A stretch of 64,000 nt of DNA from the NCBI GenBank assembly GCA_020466095.1, contig CM035807.1, positions 110,963,308-111,027,307 on the forward strand. The letters are read 5' to 3'. The stretch is from Chlorops oryzae. Its lineage: Eukaryota; Arthropoda; Insecta; Diptera; Chloropidae. Below the pieces are notes generated by a model. That model had not been told where the DNA came from, searched no databases, and worked only from the letters and a program-made list of their open reading frames with translations. Made by a program: the position numbers and the translations under genes. Shown piece by piece: positions 1 through 11,559 of the stretch (its first letter is position 1; each line of letters begins with the position of its first letter).

Positions 1-107
1 ATAGGAAAATATTTTCGAATGCAATTCTGGTACCTGCGAGAACAATTAATAAGTGGAATAATATATTAAAATTTCAAAGCAATCGGTTGAATAGTTTAGT
101 CTGTAGG

Positions 108-275
108 CCGTTCACCGTTGACCGTTCTAGAAAAACGCGTTAAAAGTCTAAAAAGCAGAAAAATTCGCTTGGGGCTCGTCGGCGATTCCGAGCTTTAACT
201 TCTTGAATACTTGGAATTTCGGTCTGATTTTTTCACACCATATTCTCAATAGGTTTTACTGTCGACCTAAAAGAA
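108..275 (+). repeat. Dispersed repeat, copy 1 (inverted copy at 62135-62300)
   Basis: The stretch containing GACCGTTCTAGA, CGATTCCGAGCT, TTCTTGAATACTTGGA and TCGGTCTGATTTTTTCACA reappears in reverse complement near the other end of the window. About 165 bp align with scattered differences. No ends or coding capacity were recognised. Confidence 0.75.
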
Positions 276-314
276 AAAAAAATCGATTTGTAAAAGATTA
301 TTATGAAGATCAAT

Positions 315-1047
315 AGGGGTATTCACAAGGAAGGTGGAATTCTGTCGAAATGTCGACGTCGAAATATTTTCGATTTTAATTCGTTACGCACTAATATCAT
401 GTTTCCATATACTGCATTAACTATATGCATTAAAGTTAACGCATATAGTTAATCACTGTCGTTTCCACTTGCGGACTGTGCATTAACTAATCAGCTGATT
501 TCGTCGGAAGCTGCTGTAAAAAAAGTGAAAAATACCCTTTATATTTTGCTAGATATAAACGATATATGGATATATTACAATCTTCATTTGATTTCAATGT
601 GTGAAATAGCTTAAATATTTTTACTTATTCCTTGGACTTTCCATTTTCAATTTGATTTTTATTTCAGCGGTTCTTTTGATTTGACAGAACGGTTGTTATT
701 TTACGTACTTTTCTATTCAGGGGTACAATTTTTCGTAACATTTGCAAGCAAGTCCAAATGCAACCATACTGTTTTATCTGCGTTAAATGCATAATATAAT
801 AATGCATGCATTATTGAGGTGATTAACTTGACATTTTTGTATGGGTAATCACATTTTTAATCATGCTTAACGAGTTAATGCAGGTAATTGAGTTAATGCA
901 CTATGTGGAAACATGCCGGTTTGCGCGGATTAGTTAAAAATGTGGTTATATTTGAGTGAATATATGAAAATCGGGTCTTTTTCCTGACGAACTATAATCG
1001 AAAATAATCAGGCTTGACAGAAATCCACCTTCATTGTGAATACCCCT
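315..1047. mobile_element. Harbinger-like MITE, 733 bp, carrying a nested element
   Basis: The ends are inverted repeats starting AGGGGTATTCACAA, about 32 bp with two mismatches (315-346 and 1016-1047). The flanks are AAT at 312-314 and AAT at 1048-1050, a 3-bp direct repeat. A second element with the same ends at 38528 also has a 3-bp repeat. Three-base duplications suggest PIF/Harbinger. There is no coding capacity. Confidence 0.82.
398..915. mobile_element. Nested MITE inside the Harbinger-like element
   Basis: Inverted repeats of 25 bp starting CATGTTTCCA (398-422 and 891-915) match at 23 positions. The interior has many TTAATGCAT-like words and short palindromes. No target duplication could be recognised, so the exact ends are uncertain. 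Confidence 0.65.
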
Positions 1048-1182
1048 AATTTTTTTATAGAAGATATGTATGTCGCATCTATTAGTCCATCTCGAATTTA
1101 TGAACGACGACTATGAAGAGTTGACATGCCATGGATATTGATATGAGGAAGATTTCAACTAGGATTCCGATGAAGTCTAGGA

Positions 1183-1293
1183 CACGTGTGAATTCACATA
1201 GTGAATTAAATATATGAATTAGATTTAATGCAGATATTTAGCAGACTCTAATCCATATAGTTAATTCACTATGTTAATTCTAAGTGAAAACAT
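1183..1293. repeat. Small fold-back related to the nested MITE
   Basis: Two inverted arms contain CATAGTGAATTAA and TTAATTCACTATG, and the right end reads GAAAACATG. Arms and words resemble the ends of the element at 398-915, so this is probably a short, decayed relative. Confidence 0.45.
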
Positions 1294-3238
1294 GTTATTA
1301 TTTTCTAAACTATTCGATGATATAAAAAGATACCTCGAGATGTATATTCAGATAAATTTTTCCGTTGTTGGAAATGTTGTCTATCAATTTTTGGTACCAT
1401 TTTGGAAAGAATTTTTTCTATGATAAAACGTAGGACATATTTTTTATGATAAGTTTTTGATATGTATAATGAAAATGCTAATGTGAATCAATTGAAATGC
1501 ATTTTGTTTTCTTCTCCACGACATAAAGAGATTTCCCTTTCATTAATTGAAGCCGCAATCGCTCGCATTCCATTGTGCATATGCATTTCCACAATATCCA
1601 TTTAAGCTTTTTATTTTCGAATTGGCTTTATGATGAAATCTGGAATCTTAAGTACATAATCTTGCTGATGCTCATGGGTTCGCAGAACAGTACTTAGCGG
1701 TGACAATGCACTGACAATCTTAAATTAATGGCAACAAGCGTTCGAGTAGGTATTGTAAAAGTTTTGCTGTGATATTTTCTTCTTTATAAAAGCTATAGTT
1801 AACACTAATGTAATTTGAATTTCAGAATTTAGCATGGTATTTTGATCTTCCTAGACACGAACTTACTTACATCTTTGCATATTACAATATGCACAAGAAG
1901 TTCTGAGATATCCATGTGTTATGTATGTGTATGTGTTGTATGTTGCAATGTTTGTAATTACAATTCTTTTCCCGTGTGCAAACATATAAATGAAGGCGAA
2001 CACGTCGCAAATGCGTTTGTTGTTGTCATTCGGATATTGTCCTTATTGTGTTTTTAGTCCTTTTCACCATTGTTATTACTTTGTAAATGCGTACGTGCTA
2101 CTATTTTGTGGCAAGTGCTTTCGTTTCCCACCACCACCACCGCCCCCACCGCGCAAAACGAAAATAAAAGGCGATGAAGAAAGGAATGTTGCAGCAACAA
2201 TATCAAAAAAATGGTAATTTGTTCATTTAATTGTGGCAACGCTCGTTTCGTATTCTCTTGTGAAATGAGCGTAATATTTCAATTTAAAAGTGCTCTTTTT
2301 TGTGTGGGGGTAAAAAAATTGTTCTCTCAACGTTTTGAGCAAAAAAAAAAAATAATGGATAATCGTGTTCAACATAAATATCGGTTCGACCCTAAAATTT
2401 GTTTCTCTTCAACTCTGGATTTATAGCGATTGGTCGTTCTCAAATCGATTCACTGATTTGGGAAGTCTTTAGGCAATTCTTCGTTGTTTTTTTTTTTTTT
2501 GTTTATACTGACAATTTATAAGTTCATCCTTAAGCTTATTTGCGTAGAAAAAGGGAAAACATCGATGCATTTCATCGATATGGCACGCTTCAGCTATAAT
2601 CGCGAGCTTAAAAATGTACCTCGAGTTTAGGAAAAAAAAGTTGATCTCTGCTCTCTTCCCTTTTCACCCTGTCTGGTGTACAAAATTATTACGTTCAAGC
2701 ACGGACACAAAGTTTGAGAAGTCAAGTTTGCATTCATCATATTCCTCGCTTTCGACTTGCACTTTGGGAACTCCTTTTATGGACCAACACTTTTCTGTTA
2801 TTTTTCATTCGTCGGATGTTTTGTTTTTTTTCAGAAGTATTTATAGCGTACCAGCGTTTATGTCGAAGTTGAAATCCTTATAATGCTACTTATCGAGATG
2901 ACCAAAAAGCACGCGAACGTTCTTAACATTCAATTTTCAAATGAATATGGCACAGCTCAAGCGGTCATATGCTTCGGCATGACAGGCATTAAAACAGGTG
3001 TCCCATCGAATTTAAGAGAGATAAGAAAAAAGAATTGATCTCCGTCTTTCGCACCTTTCACTCGTTCGCTGTTGAGTGATACAAAATGTTATTGAACGAT
3101 TTCATCGACAAGGAAGAATAAATTTCGAAAGAAAGTTCATGGAATTGCGATTCATGATACCTTTTCTCGATGACAATGTCATTAGATATTGATCTTTAAC
3201 TTTCCCTGACATCATAGTGTGAAGGTATTATTGAATTC
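1294..3238. other. A/T-rich spacer, no gene recognised
   Basis: Only short open frames below 90 codons with no recognisable composition. It holds T homopolymers (about 2488-2501), an A run near 2341 and a run of CCA/CCG codons near 2131-2150. No repeat structure was recognised. Confidence 0.5.
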
Positions 3239-4560
3239 GTGCGGACTTTAACATGCGAAAAAGTCCGGCTGGCGTATAGAAACGACCAGCGTCACCAGGA
3301 GATTCGAATGAGCCATGTCCGTCCGTCTGTTTGTCCGTATCCAGTTTTCTTATCGAAGGAGATGAGCTATCTTGAAAAATTTGGTTTGTGTATTGGAAGG
3401 GACATGAGCAAGGTCAAGTTCGATAATGGACCCGATCGGCCCATTTTTAGGGGTACCTCCAGTACTAGGGTTTGTTATGAAAATCACAAAATCGGCTCTG
3501 AAATCTGAAATACTCAGATGAAATTTGTTATGTCAGGTTATTTTAGGGCACTAAATGTAATTTCCTAAAAATGTAAAAGTGGGCGTGGCAAAAGGACGTT
3601 TTTAGGTGTTGCAAATTATCTTGGAATTTGAACGAATGATGGGATCTATGCTTCCTCTATAGTTATAAACATACTCTCCAATAAATTTATGATCGGTACA
3701 TTGTATACAGTGCTCGGACTTGAAAATTTTTAAAGGTGGTAGATTTTTAAAGAAGTGGTAGATTTTTATAAAAAGTGGTAGATTTTTATAAAAAAGTGGT
3801 AGATTTTTAATAAAAGGGGTACATTTAATTATAAAAAGTGGTAATTTTAAAATTTAGTTATAAAAAAGGGTAATCATTTTTTAATAAAAAGTGGTAGATT
3901 TATTTAGTTAAAAATGGTAGATTTTTTAAAAGTGGTAGATTTTTTATAACAAGTGGTAGCATTTTAAAATTTGCTTTAAAATGGTAAGCTACAATATATA
4001 ATATCTAGATAATGAGAAAATTGGGAAACTTAATTTTTTTAGGTATTTTCTACCAGTCATATAAAAAAAAATGTATCAATATTGTGTTGGATAGTCGTGT
4101 AAACGCCAATACTGGCCTTTCTTGACAACATTCTTGACAATAGGAAGCTGCCAACATGATTTTTTCAATAATACATAACATTGAACCACATTTCTTTATG
4201 GTTCTCCATTATTCTAAATGATCATAAAGTAAATAAAGACTAATGAGATTTCCTAAATCAAGTAAAAAAACAGTGGTAGATTTGGACCTAGTCGTGGTTA
4301 GTAAACGTGCAAATATGTCGGTATTTGATCCTACCACCTAAAGTGGTAGAAGTCCGAGCAGTGGTTGTATATGAATTTTTTTTTTTCGAAAGGCACAAAA
4401 TTTGAGACAAAATTTCTTATATAATTCTCACTTAGTTTAAATTCATGGAAATATAAACGGCGTACCGTTGTCTGTTTGAACGTTTCAATGCTTTTGCGCA
4501 GATATATTACAAGATTCAAAAAAATTGGAGTGGCTCGCCTCAATATCCTAAACTAATCTT
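3239..4560. repeat. Degenerate dispersed repeat interrupted by a hAT element
   Basis: The left part has the word GTCCGTCCGTCTGTTTGTCC (near 3319) and GTGGGCGTGGCA (3579-3590). The latter resembles GTAGGCGTGGCA at 34546-34557. The right part (4397-4442) matches 22588-22634 in reverse complement, around AATTCTCACTTAGTTTAAA. I infer one old repeat split by the hAT insertion at 3718-4363. No coding frame survives. Confidence 0.45.
3718..4363. mobile_element. hAT-type MITE with internal GTGGTAGATTTTT array, 646 bp
   Basis: The ends are CAGTGCTCGGACTT and, on the other strand, CACTGCTCGGACTT. The 8-bp flanks are ATTGTATA (3710-3717) and GTTGTATA (4364-4371), seven of eight identical. The left half (about 3737-3990) is an imperfect tandem array of 18-22 bp units around GTGGTAGATTTTTAAA, probably grown from the subterminal repeat. 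It belongs with the elements at 34253, 40026 and 52961 by its CAGNGCTCGGA end. Confidence 0.85.
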
Positions 4561-5805
4561 TAGGAATTTACTTTTGAGGTTACATGGCCGTGGCCTGCGG
4601 GTCATGTTTAAAAAAATGTTCAAAAATGTATATGCCTGTGCCGGGTATTGTATTGTCCGTCTCACCTGACTATAATACCATTATTAATTTTATTTATTGT
4701 GTTTTTTATTTTTTTGTTGCTATCGAAACTGTCTCCCGAAAAAAGTTGAGTCAATGTTCAACTTAATAAAAAAAACTTTATCATTGTCTTAGATTACATT
4801 GAGGAAAAGTTTTATCGGAGACAACCGATTTTTTTTTTTTCCAAAATGATTTATCGGAATAATCACTTCAACGATTTCTTGAGAAAATTTTCAATTTTAA
4901 TTTCATTCGCTTTAAAATCTCCATCGAAAAACTCAATCCTTTGATGGAATTTTTTTTTTTGAGTGTATCGCAAAGCAATGGGTAGGCAGAACGACAAAAG
5001 AGATACAGAAAACACTCGGAACTATCGTAAAAATCAAAATCGATATTGGCAAAGTCTCTGGCAGTAAATGTTGCTAATAATAATCTCCCTCAGGACAACT
5101 CCCCTCCTATACCATTGGGCGATTTGTGTCGTCTATAGCATTGACAATCAAAGTGAAATGATTCCAAAAATCTATTGCAAGAAATGTCGACAATGAAATA
5201 AAATGGTCATAAAATCAGAATTGAACCTGTACTTTTTTGTTGGAATTTTCTAAAAGCTGAAAGATTTTGGGGCGCTGCAAATGTCTTTCGAAATCCTACA
5301 ATCTTTTCTTCGATTTCGAATTTTAGATGATTTTTTTTTTTTTTTTCGTTTTACGAGACTACGTGACTGAAATTACTTATGCGAGACGAGTAAGTTTTGG
5401 TGGTTTTGTCAGTTTGCTTCAATTGTTCTAATGAACGGTGGAACTGACTTAAACTTTAACGAGTTTGAAAGCTAAATTCGGTGAAGACGGACATTTGGTG
5501 GGGCGCGCTTGTTGATGCTAAATTGTGAAATACTTTGGATTAGTTAAAAGGGAGTACAGTGCAAATTTTTTGTCAATAGAGAAGATTCAGAATTGAAGAG
5601 ATTTTAGAGAATAAGAAGGGAGCCTTTTTTCTACCCACTTTTTATTCATCAGCTGAAACGGAATTTTGCAGAGAAGTGCGCTCTTCAGTTTTTGCAGGAA
5701 TCTGCCTCTTGTACTCTTTCACTCACATTTCAAAAATAATTGAAAAAAATATTGAGCAGACATTTTTCTCTGAACGGGACTTCATTAGTATAATACTTCA
5801 AGGAT
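4561..5805. other. A/T-rich spacer, no gene recognised
   Basis: Sequence without long open frames; T runs at about 4830-4840, 4950-4960 and 5332-5346. Nothing else was recognised. Confidence 0.45.
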
Positions 5806-5807
5806 CG

Positions 5808-6026
5808 TAGTCTTCAACTCGGTTTAAGAACTTCGAAAGTTTAAATTTTGAATATATTATTTTAGTCTCCATGCCGGTCTTAACTCAATCAAATACCTTT
5901 GCTATATTTAAATTTTGCAAAAATGTTCATATAAAATGAATAAACCTGTCTTAAACTCTCCTGAAGACCATCATTTGAAAGTTTAAACCTGTTAACAAGT
6001 TTAAACTAAGTAGAAGACTATGAGCT
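5808..6026. repeat. Repeat family copy 1 (GTAGTCTTCAACTCGGTTTAA)
   Basis: The left end CGTAGTCTTCAACTCGG and the right end, read on the other strand, CATAGTCTTCTACTTAG look like imperfect inverted repeats. A diverged copy lies at 36217-36425 (GTGGTCTTCAACTCGG, GAACTTCGAAAGTTTA, TCCTGAAGACTATCAT). Non-coding, MITE-like. Confidence 0.5.
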
Positions 6027-6173
6027 TTCAAATAAGATTTCATCACAAAAGGACCAATGTACCGACAGATATCTCTCGGTTGACTCAGTTTTCGATCCTT
6101 CTGCCGAAGAGCTGATATGGTATCCCGCAGAGCACCATTTTAGCCCTTACATGATCCGTCTGAAACTGATATA

Positions 6174-6637
6174 CAGTCGAAAAGTCGATTATAACAGACC
6201 CAGTTATAAAAGACTGCCACATATAGTAGGCAAAGCCTCCGGTCCCTGCGAGTGTAATGAGGATAATGCATTGGATTTCTTATATAAGAGACATCGCTTG
6301 TAGTAGACATATCGCTTATAAAATACACGATTTGGAAGACCCTCATTCGGCTTCCATATATCGTTCTGTAACAGATGAATATTGACTGAATTCGCTTTGA
6401 TTTGCGCAATGTCTTTTTTTCTTTAATTTTTACAAAAATGTGTTTCCCGGGCATTACTGCCATATAACAAGAATGTCTGCTATAGATGATTATACATGTT
6501 ATTGTATCGATATATTATCTACGCCAGAACTATTCATACTATTATTCTCAGATATGCGATATATTTCTATAACAAAAATCGTATACAACAGACAGATTTT
6601 CCGGTCCCTTGAAGTCTCTTATAATCGATTTTGACTA
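6174..6637. mobile_element. TA-target MITE, long copy (about 464 bp)
   Basis: It begins CAGTCGAAAAGTCGATTATA after a TA (6172-6173) and ends with the complement of AGTCAAAATCGATTATAAG. The right terminal bases are slightly damaged (ACTAG instead of ACTG). The interior matches 7863-8269 in reverse complement, for example GACTGCCACATATAGTAGGC and GCGAGTGTAATGAGGATAAT. TIR form and TA suggest a pogo or Tc1/mariner-derived element. Confidence 0.82.
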
Positions 6638-7207
6638 GTAGCTACAAAAGTGCCATTGCAATACTTCGTTGATTCAGTGTCATTATCCGAGATCATAATA
6701 TTATTGCATGTAAAAAATTTTATACTGATGCAACTGAGGAATATTCAAATGCTATTTAAAATCAAACATTAATAAATCTCATAAATAGTTGAATTGTTCC
6801 AAAGTCTATTTATATCCATAAAAATGCCCCTGTTTCTTATTCGAAATCGATTTACAGATCATACGAATCTTTTTCTTGTTCGAAAATCGTAGCCTCACTC
6901 ACATCTCACGAACTCAAAGCAATGTATTAAACTTTGCTAACCAAATTGCATTCTGGCACAGTATTTAAAGGGATTTCATGCCGAAACTCTAACCTTTCTA
7001 GTTTATTCATTCAACTAATATGATGTGGCCTCACTAACAACATAATTATTAAGAAATAAATATAATGAATGTGCAATAAAACCTCTTCCTTGCAAACGAG
7101 CAATTTAACACCAATTAGATTTGATTTGACAATGGAGTACCGAAGAATATGCGTTCCTACAAAAAACCAACGATGACTAAATAAATCGAATTTGCTTTTC
7201 AAAATTT
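6638..7207. other. Spacer between two inverted MITE copies
   Basis: A/T-rich, no open frame above 66 codons, no repeat recognised. Confidence 0.4.
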
Positions 7208-7376
7208 CCAATATTCGTTAAGTTTGAGAATATGAAATTTTTAAGGAATTTCGAGATGCTTTGATATATGGGTGCGAAATAAACTTCAATTTTGAAGTTT
7301 ATTTCGCTTCAAATTTCAAAGTCTGAAATTCCTTTGAAATTAAATCAAGTTCTCTACTAAATCGAACGAATATTGG
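7208..7376. repeat. Fold-back palindrome, 169 bp
   Basis: The outer arms CCAATATTCGTT (7208-7219) and AACGAATATTGG (7365-7376) are exact complements. The centre (7274-7307) is a perfect 16-bp hairpin, GCGAAATAAACTTCAA then TT then its complement. Between them the arms match imperfectly (GGAATTT words on both sides). It is likely a fold-back MITE. Confidence 0.75.
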
Positions 7377-7862
7377 ATTTCAATGAAATTCAATTTATTT
7401 ACCACGAAAGTGTTTTTGTAAACGCTCCTACTTCTTCGTCTCTTGGCAAATCAAATCAATAAATTGATGGCCGTTTCAAGGTTAAGGAGCAACAATATTT
7501 TTTTTTAAATAAATATGTTGCTTTAGTTGAGGCCAATCAATTTGACGTTTGAATGGATAACAAAAGGTTAGGTTTCCACCGAAATACTGTAATTCATTAA
7601 TTACTATTAAATGCAATATTCCGTTGGAATTATATTATTTGAGTTCAGTGATATGAGCCTTGGGGTCGATTTTCGAAAAAAAAAAGCCATTTTCTTAGAA
7701 TCTATTTGAATACATGAAAAATTTTAGGAATTAATTTGGAAAATTCAAATAGAAATCTAATATTAAATTCTCTTTTGGTGCATTATGAAAATAATTTGTA
7801 ATTGTCGTCGATTATGCAACATTGTATTAATATACTGAATGTTATTGAAAGGCTATTTTGTA

Positions 7863-8269
7863 CAGTCAAAATCGATTATAACAGACTTCAAGGGACCGGA
7901 AAATCTGTCTGTTGTATACGATTTCTGTTATAGAAATATATCGCATATCGAGTATAGTAGACAGTCTGCTAGATATATACGATACATATGTATATCATCT
8001 ATAGCAGACATTCTGTTATTGGCAGTAATGCCCGGGAAACATTTTTGTAAAAAAAAAAAAAAACATTGGAATCAAGAATGTGATTATCTGTAAAACGATT
8101 GGCCGGGGTCATTCCAAACATTTTATACAGCGATATGTCTACTACAAGCGATGTCTGTTATATAAGAAATCCAATGCATTATCCTCATTACACTCGCAGG
8201 GACCGGAGGCTTTGCCTACTATATGTGGCAGTCTTTTATAACTGGGTCTGTTATAATCGATTTCGACTG
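7863..8269. mobile_element. TA-target MITE, inverted copy, 407 bp
   Basis: Inverted repeats of 24 bp (one mismatch) start CAGTCAAAATCGATTATAAC on the left and CAGTCGAAATCGATTATAAC on the right when read inward. TA flanks both ends (7861-7862 and 8270-8271). It is in opposite orientation to the copy at 6174. The subterminal word TTCAAGGGACCGGAAAA is shared with the element at 26064 (TTCAAGGGACCAGAAAA), so these families are related. Confidence 0.88.
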
Positions 8270-8535
8270 TAAATGGTTTTTTTTTGGAACTTTCAACTGA
8301 TTTTTTTAAATTTTCCTCGGATGGTCCACTCAAGGTTACATTTTTTTGAATTCCAAAAATTCTACCCTTTTTCAAAATCAAATTTTTTTTATTTTTTATA
8401 AACAACATTTTGAAGATCTTCTGCCATGAAAAAATTCCTAGTAATATCGACTAACGAATGGTATATAAAAACTACGGTTAACCTTCTTCAACAAATTTTT
8501 ATTTAAACTTTTGGTTAGGGGTCCACAATAGGTGA
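8270..8535. other. Spacer, no gene recognised
   Basis: T-rich sequence with several poly-T tracts following the MITE at 7863-8269. Only chance open frames. Confidence 0.35.
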
Positions 8536-8611
8536 CATTACCCTATTGATGCATTGACGGTCAGAATTTGCCGCCCTAAGCAGCTGCCTTTGTTGCCTAA
8601 TCCGCCACTGA
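8536..8611 (-). repeat. Truncated copy of a CAGTGGCGGATTAGGCAAC-ended element
   Basis: The right end read on the minus strand is CAGTGGCGGATTAGGCAAC, followed by AAAGGCAGCTGCC. The stretch TTGATGCATTGACGGTCAGA is shared with 36547-36567. The element at 36459-36635 keeps both ends; this copy has only one. The end sequence resembles hAT termini. Confidence 0.6.
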
Positions 8612-11036
8612 TAAGAAAATTCGAAATCAATGTGATTTCAATGCAAATCTAAGTGTACTTGCGGTTCAAAGTAGTGTCCGCAGCCGGAAGTAGGAGGGTT
8701 GTCCCTTTAAATAGGGGAGAATTTGAAAAGTTGTCTAACAAATCTGCAAGAGTACACTATAGCTTAGGCATTTGAGAAAACTGTACTGACCAAAGCACAC
8801 ATTTTGAATCTGATGAAACATAATTTCCACAGATTAGGACCAATGGATGACTTGAGCTCCGAATTCGCGAATGTTTAAATCAAAATCTTTAGATAATTTT
8901 TAATAATTCAAGACTCCTCCACTAATTAATCTCTTCAGAGTATTTTCTAAATCATTTTTTGGAGCTCAATTTTGTGAGTTAATTTCCAAGCAATGGATTA
9001 AGAAAAATGCAAAGTAACTCTTCTTACGGAAGTAATAACCATTGAAGCTTTAGTTGAGTAAACAAATTTCATGCCGGATAGCTTTAACTCGGTTCTTTCA
9101 CGACATTCGCCACGGCTATGCCATGACAAAGAATCGTAAAAATTTTCAAAAACATTTACCTCGAGAAACCTCGTAAAAAATCCAGGAGAAAAAAAAAAGG
9201 AAGAGAAAACCCCAAAAAGCATGCCTCGAAAATGACACAAGAGCACTTCGTTTTTATGGCACTGCAACAATTGTTGCTAAAATGTCGAATAAGTAAGAGA
9301 AAACTGAAATTTTCTGTCATTTTTCTCTTCTAATTAACGTTTAAAAGTCGAAACCGAAAAAAAATGCCTTTCTTCGAACGCGAAATTCCTTCTGACGCAA
9401 GCAAAGAAAATTCCCATTCTTCCGACTGTTGGTAAGAAAAGCGAATATTGCAACAGTTTAGAGCATGTCTTCCGGAGATTTTCTCCATTTTTCTTCATTC
9501 TTGCACTTGTTCATGTACAAGGGAAAATTTCTTTGATGCTTGCTTTTCTTTCTTGTTTTGTGGGTTTTGCGTGTTCTCTCCCGCGCCCTCCTTCTCTCAT
9601 TGTGTCTCTGTCTCCGAGGCAACTCACAACGCAGTCAAAGTATTGTGTACGGCATGCCACATATGCTTCTCCTGCTCCTGTTGATGATGCCAAACAAACC
9701 GAAATCATTCCCGCTTCATAGTTTTACGTTCGTCTACTTGTACATGGCCTGCTGCCTCCTGCCTGCTGCCTGCCTGCCACTAAAATGAGCATTTTTCTTT
9801 GAGCTGCTTCCTCACAAGACATCCGACAATGTCTGGTTAGATTTCCTTTCACTCAAGACGCTGCAGCCCGCTGCCACCGTGGAATCACTATTCTTGTTTT
9901 TTTCGTTTTTGTCTTTGTTCGTCTTGTTCGAACGTCTTGAGTTGAACGTCTCAAGTTAATTTAATAAATCTTCAACAACTGAATAAGCTTTAAATTAATG
10001 ACCCTGTAAAGTTCATATAAATTATTACGTTATCTCCTCGAGAGCGAACACATTTAGAATGTTAAGAGGTACCTACATAGAGGTCTGAATGCGACGGTTT
10101 CTAGTACAAACATGCTTTTCAATGTGTTGAATGTGGTCGAGCAAATATTTTTGAACATTAAGTTCACTTGATAAAGATGAATCGAGAAACTTGAGATCCA
10201 GGCGGCGTTTTTTCTTTCAATCCCATTGAATTGCATTAGTTTTTTGAGTCAATTCAATAGTACAATATGGTACATATTTAGTCCGCTCAACAGTCGAATT
10301 TTTCCAACCTATTGGTCTCATAGGTTCATTGAAAATATTTTTTAAATTTAACTGCCATTCAGAGTTAATGTTTAACTCTTAGTCCTTGACCTTCGAATAC
10401 AAACAATTAAGCTCGCACCCTTAGGATTAGTGCTATAAGTTCGATTCTTGTCCATTGGGACTATTACACTGGCTTACAAATAATCAATTTTTATTCTTTC
10501 AGGATTTCCAAATGTAGTTTTCTTAAGGTCTTTGGCGTTCTGAACACGAAAACAATATTTGAAAAAATCTTTATGGAAGAGTTTTTTTGTTGATAAAAAA
10601 TATTTTTTTTAGAGGGGGTATTGCAGATTTTTAGAGCAAAACTCGAAGGTGCATCATCTGATTTGAACAAATTAAACCTTAAATTAAAATAAAATTAACT
10701 CCTCTATAGGATTTTCTTTAAATAATTTTGCTGCCGGTCAATAAAATAAGATTCTTTAGACCCTTAAAGCTTCAAAAATATATATTTTTAGGGAGAATTC
10801 ATATTTTTCTTTTCATCGGGATCAAAAAACTCGATCGCAAGCAAAACATTTTTTTTTGCATTTTTTATTTAAAGTCGGTTTTCTACCCTACAAAATGAGA
10901 TATTAGTTCTGAAAATCTATGGATAAACGGGAAAAATATGATTTTTTATGTGAGGGAGTAAAAGCAAAATTCAGCAATGAAAATTACAAATTTAAGCCAC
11001 ATCACAAAAATACGTTGCATACTTTAAAGCGTAAAT
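8612..11036. other. Spacer with CT-rich unique stretch, no gene recognised
   Basis: The part 9440-9960 is less A/T-rich and pyrimidine-biased on the plus strand, with CTGCTGCCTCCTGCC-like words near 9749. Overlapping open frames there lack domain features. The part 10300-10960 is A/T-rich. No repeat ends were seen. Confidence 0.4.
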
Positions 11037-11415
11037 GGGTCTGGCGGGTTAAGCAAAGGCATGCGGCATCATGAAAGGAATTTGTAATTTTGTTGATTTT
11101 TCGATAGGTGCCATCTAAAAACACTGTGGAGACTACTTTTTAGATTTTCATTTTGAACGGTCCTTGAAATATCCTTGAAAATCCTTTTTTAATAAGCCTT
11201 TTTTCAAATTTTATATCTCAAAAACTAATTAAGATAAGAAGATCCAACAAACGTTGGCCGATTGCTAATATAACAGGAAATCAAAAAAAAATTTTTTAAT
11301 TTTACACTGAGAAAAATTTTACACAAAACTAAAAAGATAATTTTAAAAATTTTTTTCAGTGTATTCCCAGTTTGACGCCACTCTAAAATTTTTTTAAAAA
11401 GACACCTCTAAGTAT
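11037..11415 (+). repeat. Dispersed repeat family R1, copy a
   Basis: Contains GGGTCTGGCGGGTTAAGC, CTGTGGAGACTACTTTTTAGA, TATCTCAAAAACTAATTAAG, an ACACTGAGAAAAA word and CAGTTTGACGCCACTCT. The copy at 32780-33320 aligns over its length. Here the TTAA (near 11190) that holds a piggyBac MITE in the other copy is empty. Confidence 0.8.
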
Positions 11416-11559
11416 TTGCTTTCATTTAAAAAAAAGTTTCATTCAAATTAAATGGCGCAACAGTGAGATATTCAAAAAATTACAAGTGCACATAGATGCT
11501 CTAATACTAATATCCAGTACAAATGTGCGAAAATGATACAAAACACATTACTCATACGG

